Assembly: GCA_044368415.1 (NCBI GenBank)
Contig: JBIPLJ010000016.1
Coordinates: forward strand, 1-64,000
Length of the DNA: 64,000 nucleotides
Source of the DNA: UBA4615 sp044368415
Lineage (GTDB): Bacteria; Pseudomonadota; Gammaproteobacteria; Burkholderiales; Burkholderiaceae_E
Direction: 5' to 3'
The notes below the pieces were generated by a model. It was not told the origin of the DNA and ran no database searches. It worked only from the letters and a program-made list of their open reading frames with translations. Shown piece after piece: positions 26,778 through 37,453 of this stretch (the first letter of the stretch is position 1; the number at the start of each line of letters is the position of its first letter). The translations under genes were made by a program, and so were the position numbers.

Positions 26778-26817
26778 CCCTGGATCTCGAGGCAGCCTGT
26801 CTTGGGGGGGCGACGCG

Positions 26818-27336
26818 ATGATTGACGACGACGCGCTGCGGATCTGGGAGCTGGCGAGCCATCTGGTGACGGTGATCGGCCTGCCGCTGGCGGCGTTCGC
26901 GCTGTGGCGCGAGTCGCGAGCCGAGCGCGACAACGAGCGCAAGGAGATCGAGCAGCGCGACGAGGAGACCTACCTGCGGCTGTCCGAACAGTACGCCGAG
27001 TTCGTCCGGGACGTGCTGGCCTATCCCGAGCTCGGACTGCATCCGCGGCTGCCGCCGCCCTCCGGCCTCGACGCCGACCAGGCGGCGCGCCGGTTGCTGT
27101 TCTTCGAGATGCTGATCGGCCTCTTCGAGCGTGTCTACATCCTGCTGTACGACGAGGCGTCCGACCCGCAGGGAGCGAGGCGCTGGCAGTCCTGGGCCGA
27201 CACGATGCAGCAATGGTGTGTTCGCGACGACTTCCGCGAGTCGCTGCCCGGCCTGCTGGTCGGGGAGGATCCGGCGTTCTGCGCCTATATCCTCGGGCTG
27301 TGCGAGGCGCCGGGTCCGCCCGCAAGCGCGGTGTGA
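26818..27336 (+). CDS. Membrane-anchored hypothetical protein
   Basis: 172 residues. One N-terminal hydrophobic segment (LVTVIGLPLAAFALW, about 17-31) is followed by a charged helix (RAERDNERKEIEQRDEETYL), then a helical cytoplasmic domain with LLFFEMLIGLFERVYILLYD. It is not a family I can name. Similar small anchored proteins respond to stress, but that is not evidence here. A run of seven G ends 7 bases before the ATG and may serve as ribosome site. It converges with mrpG, with 22 bp between stops. Confidence 0.6.
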   Translation: MIDDDALRIWELASHLVTVIGLPLAAFALWRESRAERDNERKEIEQRDEETYLRLSEQYAEFVRDVLAYPELGLHPRLPPPSGLDADQAARRLLFFEMLIGLFERVYILLYDEASDPQGARRWQSWADTMQQWCVRDDFRESLPGLLVGEDPAFCAYILGLCEAPGPPASAV

Positions 27337-27358
27337 CACAGCAGCCGTGGCCGTGCGC

Positions 27359-27742
27359 TCAGCGCGGGTGGGCCGGCCGCTCGCCGATGTCCGCTGCGGG
27401 ATCGGCGACGCTGCCGGGCGTCGGCGGGCGCAGCGCCGGCTCGCGCTCGAGCGCCGACTTCACCAGCAGGTGGGCCGCAATCGGCGCGGTGACGAACACG
27501 AACACTGTGATCAGCAGCTCGTGGATCACCAGCCGCTGCCCGGTCCAGCTGAAGACGAGCATCGAGGCGAGCAGCACCCCGCCGACGCCGAGCGTGCTCG
27601 CCTTGGTGGGCGCGTGCACGCGCAGGTAGAAGTCTCGCAGTCGCGCCAGGCCGATGGCGCCGACCAGCGCGAAGCCGCCGCCGGCCACCAGCAGCAGGCT
27701 GGCCAATAGGTCGATCACGAAGGGCAGGGCGTCTTGGGTCAT
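27359..27742 (-). CDS. mrpG: Mrp Na+/H+ antiporter subunit G
   Basis: 127 residues from ATG 27742; a TTG at 27760 is less likely. Three membrane helices: IDLLASLLLVAGGGFALVGA, TLGVGGVLLASMLVFSW and ELLITVFVFVTAPIAAHLLV. The subunit G signature GLARLRDFYLRVHAPTKAST lies between the first and second. It is the last gene of the Mrp operon and part of the hetero-oligomeric antiporter that expels Na+ in exchange for H+. The extended Pro-rich C-terminus is variable. Confidence 0.88.
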   Translation of the reverse strand: MTQDALPFVIDLLASLLLVAGGGFALVGAIGLARLRDFYLRVHAPTKASTLGVGGVLLASMLVFSWTGQRLVIHELLITVFVFVTAPIAAHLLVKSALEREPALRPPTPGSVADPAADIGERPAHPR

Positions 27743-27756
27743 CGGGTGTCCACCGG

Positions 27757-28032
27757 TCAATCGTTGTCGATCACGTCGCCCCGCGCCACGAAGCGCGCGG
27801 TGACTACCGTGCCGACGAAGCCGAGCATCGCGATCACCAGCGCGGCCTCGAAGTAGACCTGTGTGCGGAACCGGATCCCGAGCAGGATCACGATCGCCAG
27901 CGCGTTCACGTAGAGCGTATCGAGTGCAAGCACGCGGTCGAGCACGTCGGGGCCGGCGAGCAGCCGCCAGCAGGTCAACAGCAGGGCGATGCAGAACATG
28001 CCGAGCGACAGCGTCAGCGCATGGTCGATCAT
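27757..28032 (-). CDS. mrpF: Mrp Na+/H+ antiporter subunit F
   Basis: 91 residues with three membrane helices: ALTLSLGMFCIALLLTCWRL, DTLYVNALAIVILLGIRF and AALVIAMLGFVGTVVTARF. The conserved link GPDVLDRVLALDTL is characteristic of subunit F (MnhF/MrpF). The start overlaps the mrpE stop by 4 bases and the stop is 14 bases before mrpG. It is required for assembly and transport of the Mrp complex. Confidence 0.9.
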   Translation of the reverse strand: MIDHALTLSLGMFCIALLLTCWRLLAGPDVLDRVLALDTLYVNALAIVILLGIRFRTQVYFEAALVIAMLGFVGTVVTARFVARGDVIDND

Positions 28033-28568
28033 TCGAACAGCTCCCGGATCGGTGCTTCGTAGCGGGTCTTGATCTCCGCGACCAGGGCCTGCGGGTCGTC
28101 GACGTCCAGGCCGTGGACCAGCAGGTGGCGGTGGTCGTCCGACAGCTCGGCCGACAGCGTGCCCGGCGTCATCGTGACGATGCCCGCGAGCAGCGAGATC
28201 GAGCGCGGCCGTCGCACGTCGAGCGGCACCCAGACGAACTTCGGATCCAGCGCGTCCTGGCTGCCCAGGATGCGCCGCGCCACCTGCAGGTTCGCGACCA
28301 CGATATCGCGCAGCACGGTCCAGGCGAGCCGCAGCGCGATGCCGGGGCGCCGCCATTCGGATCGGCCGTGGCCCGGGTCCTTCAGCGCAGCCGGGGCCGC
28401 ACCGCCCAGCCGCGCGAACACCAGCGCGAGGGCGAGTCCGAGCAGCAGGTGCCCGGGCTCGAGCGTCTGGTTCAGCAGCAGCCAGGCGAGCCACAGCCAC
28501 AGCGCCGTCCACGGACGGGGCAGCAGCCGATGCAGCGGGCCGGGTCGCTTGACGGGCGTCGGCCTCAT
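28029..28568 (-). CDS. mrpE: Mrp Na+/H+ antiporter subunit E
   Basis: 179 residues. N-terminal membrane part (ALWLWLAWLLLNQTLEPGHLLLGLALALVFA), followed by the conserved cytosolic domain: LRDIVVANLQVARRIL, FVWVPLDVRRPRSISLLAGIVTMTPGTLSAEL and LLVHGLDVDDPQALVAEIKTRYE. This is the MnhE/MrpE pattern. Both ends overlap neighbours by 4 bases (mrpD before, mrpF after), so translation is coupled through the operon. Confidence 0.9.
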   Translation of the reverse strand: MRPTPVKRPGPLHRLLPRPWTALWLWLAWLLLNQTLEPGHLLLGLALALVFARLGGAAPAALKDPGHGRSEWRRPGIALRLAWTVLRDIVVANLQVARRILGSQDALDPKFVWVPLDVRRPRSISLLAGIVTMTPGTLSAELSDDHRHLLVHGLDVDDPQALVAEIKTRYEAPIRELFE

Positions 28569-30118
28569 CGGAACGACTCCGGGCGCGGCTGGTGGGGGCC
28601 GGCGCGCGGCACCGTGCGCAGCACCTGGTCGACGAGCGCGTCGGGTGCGAGCAGCTGGGCCGCTGTCGCCTGCGCATAGCGCTGCATCGGCGCGGCGAAC
28701 ACCGTGATCGCGACGACCGCCGCCAGCGCGAGCAGGCAGGGCAGCAGTTCGCGGGTGGTCGGAGCCGGCGCGCCGGGCACGGGTGCGGCCTCGGACTTCC
28801 AGAACAACACGCTGCCGGCCCGCGCGAGCGCGATCAGCGCGAACAGGCTGCCGCCGAGCACCACGGCCCACAGTACGCCCACCGAGGCGGCGGGCGAGCC
28901 GGTGTCGGGCAGCATCGCGGCCAGCAGCATCGCCTTGCCGATGAAGCCCCCCAGCGGCGGCAGCCCGGCCACCGCGATCGCGGTGGCGAAAAACAGCAGC
29001 CCGACCGAGGCCGGGCGCAGCGGCGCGGGGCCGGCCCGCAGCAGGTCGGCAGCCTCGCCGCGCCCGCGTGACACCAGGTCGGCCATTAGGTACAGCGCCG
29101 CCGCCGACAGCGTGGTGTGCGGCAGGTAGAAGACCGCCGCCGCGATCGAGCGCTCGGTACCCAGGCCGATGCCGATCAGCAGGAAGCCCGCCGAGCCGAC
29201 CAGCAGCATCGACGCGAGCCGGCGCAGGTCGGAACCGGCGAGTGCGCCGAGCATCGCGAGCAGGTAGCCGGCGGCGGCCAGGCCCGCGATCCATGGGAAC
29301 GCTGCGTTCGCGAGCGCGCCCGCGCCCGCGCCGAACACCATCGTGAACAGCCGCAGCACCGCATAGAGCCCGACCTTGGTCATCACCGCGAACAGCGCCG
29401 CCACCGGCGGGCTCGCGGCGGAATAGGTGCCGGGCAGCCATAGGTAGAGCGGCAGGATCGCGGCCTTCAGACAGAACACCGTGAGCAGCATCCAGGCGCC
29501 CGCTCGAGCCAGCGTCGCGTCGGCGCCCGCGAGCGCGGGCATGCGTGCCGCCAGGTCGGCGAAGTTCAGCGTGCCGGTCACGCCGTACAGCAGGCTCGCG
29601 GCCACGAGGAACAGCGCCGAGCCGAACAGGTTCAGCGTCACGAATCGCAGACCCGCGGCGATCCGTGGGCGGCCGTCGCCATGTACCAGCAGGCCGTACG
29701 AGGCGATCAGCAGCACCTCGAAGAAGACGAACAGGTTGAACAGATCGCCGGTGAGGAACGCGCCGTTCAAGCCCATCAGCTGCACCTGCAGCAGCGGATG
29801 GAAGTGCTCGCCGCGGGTGTCCCAGCGCCCGTGCGCGGCGCCCAGCGCGACCACGCCGAGCAGCGCGGTCAGCCCGACCATCAGCGCCGAGAGCCGGTCG
29901 GCCACTAGCACGATGCCGTAGGGCGCGGCCCAGTTGCCCGCCAGGTAGACGCCGCGCCAGCCGTCGGCGGCGAGCGCCACCAGCCAGGCGCCGCTGGCGG
30001 CCAGCAGCAGCGTCGATACCCAGGCGAGCAGACGCTGCGAGGCGATGCGCCGGTCGATCAACATCAGCGCGGCGGCGAGCGCCGGCAGCACGATCGGCAC
30101 GATCGGCGCGTGGTTCAT
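28565..30118 (-). CDS. mrpD: Mrp Na+/H+ antiporter subunit D
   Basis: 517 residues with about 14 membrane helices, of the NuoL/M/N-like proton-pumping family. Landmarks are the MGLNGAFLTGDLFNLFVFFEVLLIASYGLL region (conserved Glu), the Lys-containing LTVFCLKAAILPLYLWLPGTY, and GSDLRRLASMLLVGSAGFLLIGIG. Those Glu and Lys residues line the ion path in the family. Coupled by overlap to mrpC and mrpE. Confidence 0.92.
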   Translation of the reverse strand: MNHAPIVPIVLPALAAALMLIDRRIASQRLLAWVSTLLLAASGAWLVALAADGWRGVYLAGNWAAPYGIVLVADRLSALMVGLTALLGVVALGAAHGRWDTRGEHFHPLLQVQLMGLNGAFLTGDLFNLFVFFEVLLIASYGLLVHGDGRPRIAAGLRFVTLNLFGSALFLVAASLLYGVTGTLNFADLAARMPALAGADATLARAGAWMLLTVFCLKAAILPLYLWLPGTYSAASPPVAALFAVMTKVGLYAVLRLFTMVFGAGAGALANAAFPWIAGLAAAGYLLAMLGALAGSDLRRLASMLLVGSAGFLLIGIGLGTERSIAAAVFYLPHTTLSAAALYLMADLVSRGRGEAADLLRAGPAPLRPASVGLLFFATAIAVAGLPPLGGFIGKAMLLAAMLPDTGSPAASVGVLWAVVLGGSLFALIALARAGSVLFWKSEAAPVPGAPAPTTRELLPCLLALAAVVAITVFAAPMQRYAQATAAQLLAPDALVDQVLRTVPRAGPHQPRPESFR

Positions 30119-30462
30119 CGCGGCCTGCCGCCTGCGGGCGGCTCGCCGCCGTCCACGTCGTCGCTGCCACTCGCGGCGTTTGCACGCACCGCCAGCACCA
30201 GCAGCAGCGCGGTCATCGCGAAGCTGATCACGATCGCGGTCAGCACCAGCGCCTGCGGCAGCGGATCGGCGTAGCCCGAGCCGCCGGCCTCGACGATCGG
30301 CGCGCGTCCGACGGTGAGCCGGCCCATCGAGAAGATGAACAGGTTGACCGCATACGAGAGGAGCGTCAGCCCGAGGATGGTGTCGAAGGTACGGGGACGC
30401 AGCAGCAGGTAGATCCCCGAGCCGCTCAGCACCGCAATGCCGCTCGCCATGAGAAGTTCCAT
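30115..30462 (-). CDS. mrpC: Mrp Na+/H+ antiporter subunit C
   Basis: 115 residues, NuoK-like, with three helices: LLMASGIAVLSGSGIYLLL, TILGLTLLSYAVNLFIFSMG and ALVLTAIVISFAMTALLLVLAV. The DPLPQALVLTAIVI signature is typical of MrpC. The mrpA stop is 1-2 bases before its ATG and its own stop overlaps the mrpD start. Ser/Asp-rich tail. Confidence 0.92.
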   Translation of the reverse strand: MELLMASGIAVLSGSGIYLLLRPRTFDTILGLTLLSYAVNLFIFSMGRLTVGRAPIVEAGGSGYADPLPQALVLTAIVISFAMTALLLVLAVRANAASGSDDVDGGEPPAGGRPR

Positions 30463-30463
30463 C

Positions 30464-33313
30464 TCAGCGCTCCCGGCGCGCGAGGCGCCCGATGCCGGTG
30501 AGCGCGAGCACGGTCGAGCCGACCACCACGAGGAAGACGCCGAAGTCGAAGGCGGCCGCGCTCGCGAGCGGCAGCTCCCCCACCCAGGGCAGCACCGGAT
30601 GCCCGAAGGTGCTGGTGAGGAACGGATAGCCGAGCAGCCAGGCCCCGAGGCCGCTCAGGCATGCGATCAGCAGCCCCGCGCCCAACGTCACATGCAGGCG
30701 GTCGAGCCGGCGCGCGACGACGGCCGCCGTGTCGGTCCCGGGCCGTCCTGCCGCGGGGCCGGCGGCCACCACCTGCATCAGCAGCGCGATCGCGGCGAGC
30801 AGTCCGGCGATAAAGCCCCCGCCCGGCAGGTTGTGCCCGCGCAGGAAGAAGTACGCTGACACCAGCATCGCGAACGGCAGCAGCGCACGCGCCAGCGTCG
30901 CGAACATCAGCGGATGGCGGCGTTCGCCCGGGGCGCCGGTGGCCCGCGCCGGACCGGAGACCGCGGGCAGCGCGATCCGCGCGATCAGCGCGTGGATCAC
31001 CAGCCCCGCCACCAGCATCACCGTCATCTCGCCGAAGGTGTCCAGCCCGCGGAAGTCGACGATGATCACGTTGACCGCGTTCGCGCCGCCGCCTTCCGTC
31101 ACGGTCCGCTCGATGAACCACGGCGCGATCGACGCGTCGAAGGGTCGCACCATCACCGCCCAGGCGATTGCGCCGAGCCCGATGCCCGCGACGGCGGCCA
31201 GCCCCGCGTCGCGCAGCCGGCGCCGGTCGTCCGGCTCGCGTGGCGACTCCGGCGGCAGGTAGCGCAGCGACAGCATCATCAGCAGCGTGGTCGCTACCTC
31301 CACCAGCAGCTGCGTGAGCGCGAGGTCGGGAGCGCCGAACCACACGAACACGAGGCTCACCACCAGCCCGACCGCGCCCACCGCGACCAGAGCGACCAGC
31401 CGCTCGCCCGCGAACGCGACGGTCCCGAGCGTCGCCGCCGCGCCGACCGCCCACACCGCCGTCAGGCCCGGCGAGACCTCGCCGAGCGCGTCGCGCTGCA
31501 CGCCGGCCAAGGGCGAGACGCCCAGCATCCAGGGCAACCCGCCGGCCGCAACCGCGACGCCCACCGCCAGCGCCAGCGTGCGCCGCGCCCCGCCGCCCTC
31601 GATCGCGGTGGTGACCGCGCGCGCCCCGGCCAGCAGCGCCGCGATCGCGCGCTCGAAGCCGCGCTTGCCGACGCCCATGTCGTCCGCGACCTCGTGCAGG
31701 TTGTGATGGCGCGCGAGCCAGAAATACAGGGCCGTGCCGCCCGCCAGTGCAAAGAGGCTGAACGCCAGCGGCGCGTTGAACCCGTGCCAGATCGCCAGCG
31801 AGTACTCGGGCAGCGTGCCGCCGAGCACATCGCGCGAGGCCAGACCCAGCAGTGGCCCGATGGTGAGCGAGGGCAGCAGCCCGACCAGCAGGCACATCAC
31901 CACCAGCAGCTCCACCGGCACCCGCATCCAGCGCGGCGGCTCATGCGGCGTGCGCGGCAGGTTCACCGGCTCGCCGTTGAAGAAGACGTCGTGGATGAAG
32001 CGCACCGAGTAGGCCACCGACAGCGCCGTGGCGAGCGCGGCCGCCGCCGGCACAAGGACGCGTACCGCGCGGTGGCCCTCGACCGCGAGCGTCTCGGCGA
32101 GGAACATCTCCTTCGACAGGAAGCCGTTGAGCAGCGGCACGCCGGCCATCGCGGCGCAGGCGACGATCGCGAGCGTCGCCGTCACCGGCATCCATTTGTG
32201 CAGGCCGTTGATGCGCCGCATGTCGCGCGTCCCGGTCTCGTGGTCGATGATCCCCGCCGCCATGAACAGCGAGGCCTTGAAGGTCGCGTGGTTCAGCAGG
32301 TGGAAGACCGCGGCGACCGCCGCCATCGGCGAGTCCAGGCCGAAGAGCATGGTGATCAGGCCGAGGTGGCTGATTGTCGAGTACGCGAGCAGGCCCTTGA
32401 GATCGTGCTGGAAGATCGCATGCCAGGCCCCGGTGAGCAGCGTGGCCGCGCCCACGCCGGTCACGGTGTAGAACCACAGGTCGGTGCCCGAGAGCGTCGG
32501 GTAGAGCCGCGCCATCAGGAAGATCCCGGCCTTCACCATCGTGGCCGAGTGCAGGTAGGCCGACACCGGCGTGGGCGCGGCCATCGCGTGCGGCAGCCAG
32601 AAGTGGAACGGGAATTGCGCGGACTTCGTGAACGCGCCGGCAAGGATCAGCAGCAGGCAGACCGGGTAGAGCGCGTCGGCCCGTACCCGATCACCCGCGG
32701 CCAACACCGTGTCGAGGTCCCAGCCGCCAGCGATCCAGCCCAACAGCAGCACGCCCGCGAGCAGCGCCAGGCCGCCGGTCCCGGTGACAGTCAGCGCCAT
32801 TCGCGCGCCCTCGCGTGCATCGGCCCGGTGCTGCCAGAAGCCGATCAGCAGGAACGAGGTGAGGCTGGTGAGCTCCCAGAAGATCGCCAGCAGGATCAGG
32901 TTGTCCGACAGCGCGATGCCGAGCATTGCGCCCATGAAGGCCAGCAGCAGCGCAAAGAAGCGCGGCGTGCGCTCCTCGGGCGACAGGTACCAACGTGCAT
33001 ACAGAACCACCAGCAGGCCGATGCCGATGATGAGGCCGGCGAACATCAGCGCCAGCCCGTCCATCCGCAGCCCGAATCCGACGCCGAGCGCCGGCAGCCA
33101 CTCCCAGCGCAGCCGCTGCACCTCGCCGTCGAACACAGAGGGCGCGAGCAGCGCGAAGGCGAAGGCCGCGATCAGCGCCGCGGTGCCGGCAATCCAGGCC
33201 GAGTGCTGCAGCCGGCCCTGCGGCGTCGAGGTGGCCATCACCTGCGACAGGCAGCCGAGCACCAGCGCGCCGGCGAAGGGCGCGAGCACCAGAACGAGGA
33301 GCGCGCCCGTCAT
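30464..33313 (-). CDS. mrpA: Mrp Na+/H+ antiporter subunit A with fused subunit B domain
   Basis: 949 residues. The N-terminal two-thirds are NuoL-like, with about 17 helices: FWELTSLTSFLLIGFW, SAQFPFHFWLPHAMAAPTPVSAYLHSATMVKAGIFL and ISHLGLITMLFG. They contain the conserved Glu, Lys and His of the proton path. After about residue 700 come the MrpA C-terminal part (DLALTQLLVEVATTLLMMLSLRYLP) and an MrpB-like domain (PFAMLVSAYFFLRGHNLPGGGFIAGLL). No separate mrpB gene exists, so this is the fused (A+B) operon type. The start overlaps the CaCA antiporter stop by 4 bases. Confidence 0.93.
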   Translation of the reverse strand: MTGALLVLVLAPFAGALVLGCLSQVMATSTPQGRLQHSAWIAGTAALIAAFAFALLAPSVFDGEVQRLRWEWLPALGVGFGLRMDGLALMFAGLIIGIGLLVVLYARWYLSPEERTPRFFALLLAFMGAMLGIALSDNLILLAIFWELTSLTSFLLIGFWQHRADAREGARMALTVTGTGGLALLAGVLLLGWIAGGWDLDTVLAAGDRVRADALYPVCLLLILAGAFTKSAQFPFHFWLPHAMAAPTPVSAYLHSATMVKAGIFLMARLYPTLSGTDLWFYTVTGVGAATLLTGAWHAIFQHDLKGLLAYSTISHLGLITMLFGLDSPMAAVAAVFHLLNHATFKASLFMAAGIIDHETGTRDMRRINGLHKWMPVTATLAIVACAAMAGVPLLNGFLSKEMFLAETLAVEGHRAVRVLVPAAAALATALSVAYSVRFIHDVFFNGEPVNLPRTPHEPPRWMRVPVELLVVMCLLVGLLPSLTIGPLLGLASRDVLGGTLPEYSLAIWHGFNAPLAFSLFALAGGTALYFWLARHHNLHEVADDMGVGKRGFERAIAALLAGARAVTTAIEGGGARRTLALAVGVAVAAGGLPWMLGVSPLAGVQRDALGEVSPGLTAVWAVGAAATLGTVAFAGERLVALVAVGAVGLVVSLVFVWFGAPDLALTQLLVEVATTLLMMLSLRYLPPESPREPDDRRRLRDAGLAAVAGIGLGAIAWAVMVRPFDASIAPWFIERTVTEGGGANAVNVIIVDFRGLDTFGEMTVMLVAGLVIHALIARIALPAVSGPARATGAPGERRHPLMFATLARALLPFAMLVSAYFFLRGHNLPGGGFIAGLLAAIALLMQVVAAGPAAGRPGTDTAAVVARRLDRLHVTLGAGLLIACLSGLGAWLLGYPFLTSTFGHPVLPWVGELPLASAAAFDFGVFLVVVGSTVLALTGIGRLARRER

Positions 33314-34401
33314 CGATCAGGTGCGCGGCGCGGCGCGGCGCGCCCGCCGCGCCAGGTGAGCACGCCGATAGTGACCGCGGTCAGCGGCAGCACCACGTAC
33401 AGCATCACCGTCCGGTAGTCGCCGAGCGCGTCGTGGCCGCTGGCGTCGAGCACCAGCCATGCGACGTAGCTCGCGTAGTAGGCGAGGAACATCAGCCCCT
33501 CCCCGCGGCCGATCCGGCAGTTCGACACGAACACCGGCAGGCAGGCGATCGCGACCATGACCATCGCCGGCAGGTCGAAGCGCAGCACCGAGGCCGGCAC
33601 GCCGAGTCCCTCGGTCGCGACCAGCCCTGCCGCGCCGAGCACGCCGAGGATGTTGAAGACGTTGCTGCCCACCACGTTACCGACCGCGATGTCGCGCTCG
33701 CCGCGGCGCAGCGCCATCAGCGAGGCGGCGACCTCGGGCGTCGAGGTGCCGGCAGCCACGATGGTCAGCCCGATCACGATCTCCGACAGGCCGAGCACGC
33801 GGGCGAACTGCACCGCAGCCGAGACCAGCCACTCCGAGCCGAGCACCAGCAGCACGAGACCTGCAACCACCAGCCCGAGTTGCACCCACTTCGGGTCGTC
33901 CCAAGAGCGCGCCGCCGGCGGCCCGGACTCGGCTGGCGCGGCGGCGCCCGCCGAGGCGCGCCGGCTCTGCACGACGAGGAACACCGTGTACGCGATCAGC
34001 AGCCCGAACAGCACCGCGGCCTCGCCGCGGCCGATCCCGCCGTCGAGCGTCATCGCCACGAGCAGCAGCGAAGCGCCGATCATGATCGGGACCTCCTGCC
34101 GGACGATCTGGTCGGCGACCGCAAGCGGCACGATGGCTGCACACAGCCCGAGGATGAACAGCACGTTGAAGATGTTCGAGCCGACGACGTTGCCGATCGC
34201 GATGTCGGTGGCACCGGCAAGCGCGCCCTGCACAGACACCGCCATCTCGGGCGAGCTGGTGCCGAAGGCGACCACGGTCAGCCCGACCACCAGCGGCGAG
34301 ATGCCGAAAGACAGTGCAAGCCTCGAGGCTCCGCGCACGAGCAACTCTGAGCCGGCCACCAGGGCGGCCAAGCCTGCGACGAACAGCAGCAGCGTGGTCA
34401 T
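33310..34401 (-). CDS. CaCA family sodium/calcium antiporter, first gene of the Mrp operon
   Basis: 363 residues and about ten membrane helices. The two inverted alpha-repeats are textbook: VVAFGTSSPEMAVSVQGAL (about 47) with GNVVGSNIFNVLFILG, and VVAAGTSTPEVAASLMAL (about 210) with GNVVGSNVFNILGVLG. The Glu in each repeat binds the cation. A charged loop of about 35 residues separates the halves. The stop overlaps the mrpA start (ATGA), so this exchanger is made in step with the Mrp complex. Ca2+ or another cation could be the substrate. Confidence 0.9.
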   Translation of the reverse strand: MTTLLLFVAGLAALVAGSELLVRGASRLALSFGISPLVVGLTVVAFGTSSPEMAVSVQGALAGATDIAIGNVVGSNIFNVLFILGLCAAIVPLAVADQIVRQEVPIMIGASLLLVAMTLDGGIGRGEAAVLFGLLIAYTVFLVVQSRRASAGAAAPAESGPPAARSWDDPKWVQLGLVVAGLVLLVLGSEWLVSAAVQFARVLGLSEIVIGLTIVAAGTSTPEVAASLMALRRGERDIAVGNVVGSNVFNILGVLGAAGLVATEGLGVPASVLRFDLPAMVMVAIACLPVFVSNCRIGRGEGLMFLAYYASYVAWLVLDASGHDALGDYRTVMLYVVLPLTAVTIGVLTWRGGRAAPRRAPDR

Positions 34402-34518
34402 CGTCGAACGGTCGGGGAGTGGGTGGGCAGCGGGCCGGCTGGCCAGCCGGCGAGCGAGGCGTTGAAGTATAGCGAGGCCCCGATCGAGGCCCCGAAGTTC
34501 CGGTATCGTGCGGGGTCA

Positions 34519-36359
<1,841 letters not shown>

Positions 36360-36363
<4 letters not shown>

Positions 36364-37370
36364 GTGGCGCGGCGCGGCGCCTGCGAAGGCTCGCCGCGGC
36401 CCTGTTCACGGGCTTCGGCGTCGCCGCCGTCGCGATGCCCGTCGCCGCGCAGCTGCGCGCCTTCGAGTTCGCCCTCGACAACGACCAGTTCGCCTTCACG
36501 CCGCCGAGCGAGGAGCGCTGGTACACCAGCGGCGGGTTCATCCGTGCGGCCTTCGATGCGCCCACCGGCTCGGCCGATGCGCGGCTCGCCGCCGCCTGGT
36601 GCCGCGTCGTGTTCGGCTGTGACCGCGATGCGCGGATCTACCGCGTGCTGTCACTGAACCATGTGATCTACACGCCGAGCTTCCCCGCCAGCACCGCCGC
36701 GCCGCAGCCTTACGATCGGCCCTACGCGGCGGCGCTGTCGCTCGGCGCGGATTCGGTGGTCGTCGGCGCGAGCACGCGCCAGACGCTGTCGCTTCGGCTC
36801 GGAGCCATCGGCCCGGCCGCGCTCGGCGAGCCGGTCCAGAACGGCATCCACCGGCTGCTCGGCCAGGCGCCCACGCTCGGCTGGGGCTGGCAGGTCCGGG
36901 CGCAGCCGGTGGTGCAGCTCGGCTGGTCGCGGCTGTCGGCCTTCGGCGGGCAGGGCAGTGGCGCGGACCTGGTGTTGCGCACCGCGGTGCTCGCCGGCAA
37001 TCCGGTGACCGAGGCGGCGCTCGGTGCCATGGTCCGCGTCGGACGCCGGCCGGCCAGCCCGACCTGGCCCGGCGAGACGCTCGGGGCGCGCGAGCCCGAC
37101 GGCTGGCATGTGTTCGCCGGCGTCGAGGGCCGCGCGATCGCGCGCGACGCACTCATCGACGGTCGGCCCTACGGGTATGCGTCGCGCATCGAGCGCGAGC
37201 CGTTCGCCGGTTCGGCCTTCATCGGCGCCTCGTTCGGCGCAGTCTCCGACTGGCGGATCGACTTCACGCTCGCGCTGCACTCGATCCCGTTTTCCTCGCC
37301 GATCGAGCCCTCGACCATGAAGCCGCAGCGCATCGGAACCATCGGCCTGCGCTGGCAGCCGGCCCGCTGA
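36360..37370 (+). CDS. lpxR: LpxR-like lipid A deacylase (DUF2219)
   Basis: 336 residues from a GTG overlapping the uup stop. Signal peptide ending MPVAAQL. The LpxR landmarks are FALDNDQFAF and RWYTSGGFI (active-site N/D/T region), YDRPYAAAL, GPAALGEPVQNGIHRLLG, a GNPVTEAALGAMVRVG block, and terminal strands (IDFTLALHSIPFSS, IGTIGLRWQPAR). LpxR removes the 3' acyloxyacyl chain of lipid A in the outer membrane. Coupling to an ABC-F gene is unusual. It is not checked whether every catalytic residue is kept. Confidence 0.82.
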
Positions 37371-37453
37371 GCACACAACAAGGCGCGGGTCTGGGCCGAG
37401 CCCCAGCGCGCAGCACATCGGGTGGTCGCTGGTCGGCGCCCCTGGGCAGCGCG

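Noticed and set aside
26804..26810. Run of seven G before the hypothetical membrane protein as a phase-variable tract
   Set aside because: It lies upstream of the ATG and probably acts as the ribosome site. Similar G-runs (for example 48636-48643) occur by chance in such GC-rich DNA.
27861..28707. Plus-strand frames opposite mrpE and mrpF
   Set aside because: Overlap genes with clear Mrp signatures and show no protein-like pattern.
30914..33418. Plus-strand open frame of about 830 codons opposite mrpA
   Set aside because: Arg/His/Glu/Gln-rich, with no membrane or domain pattern. mrpA on the minus strand is certain.
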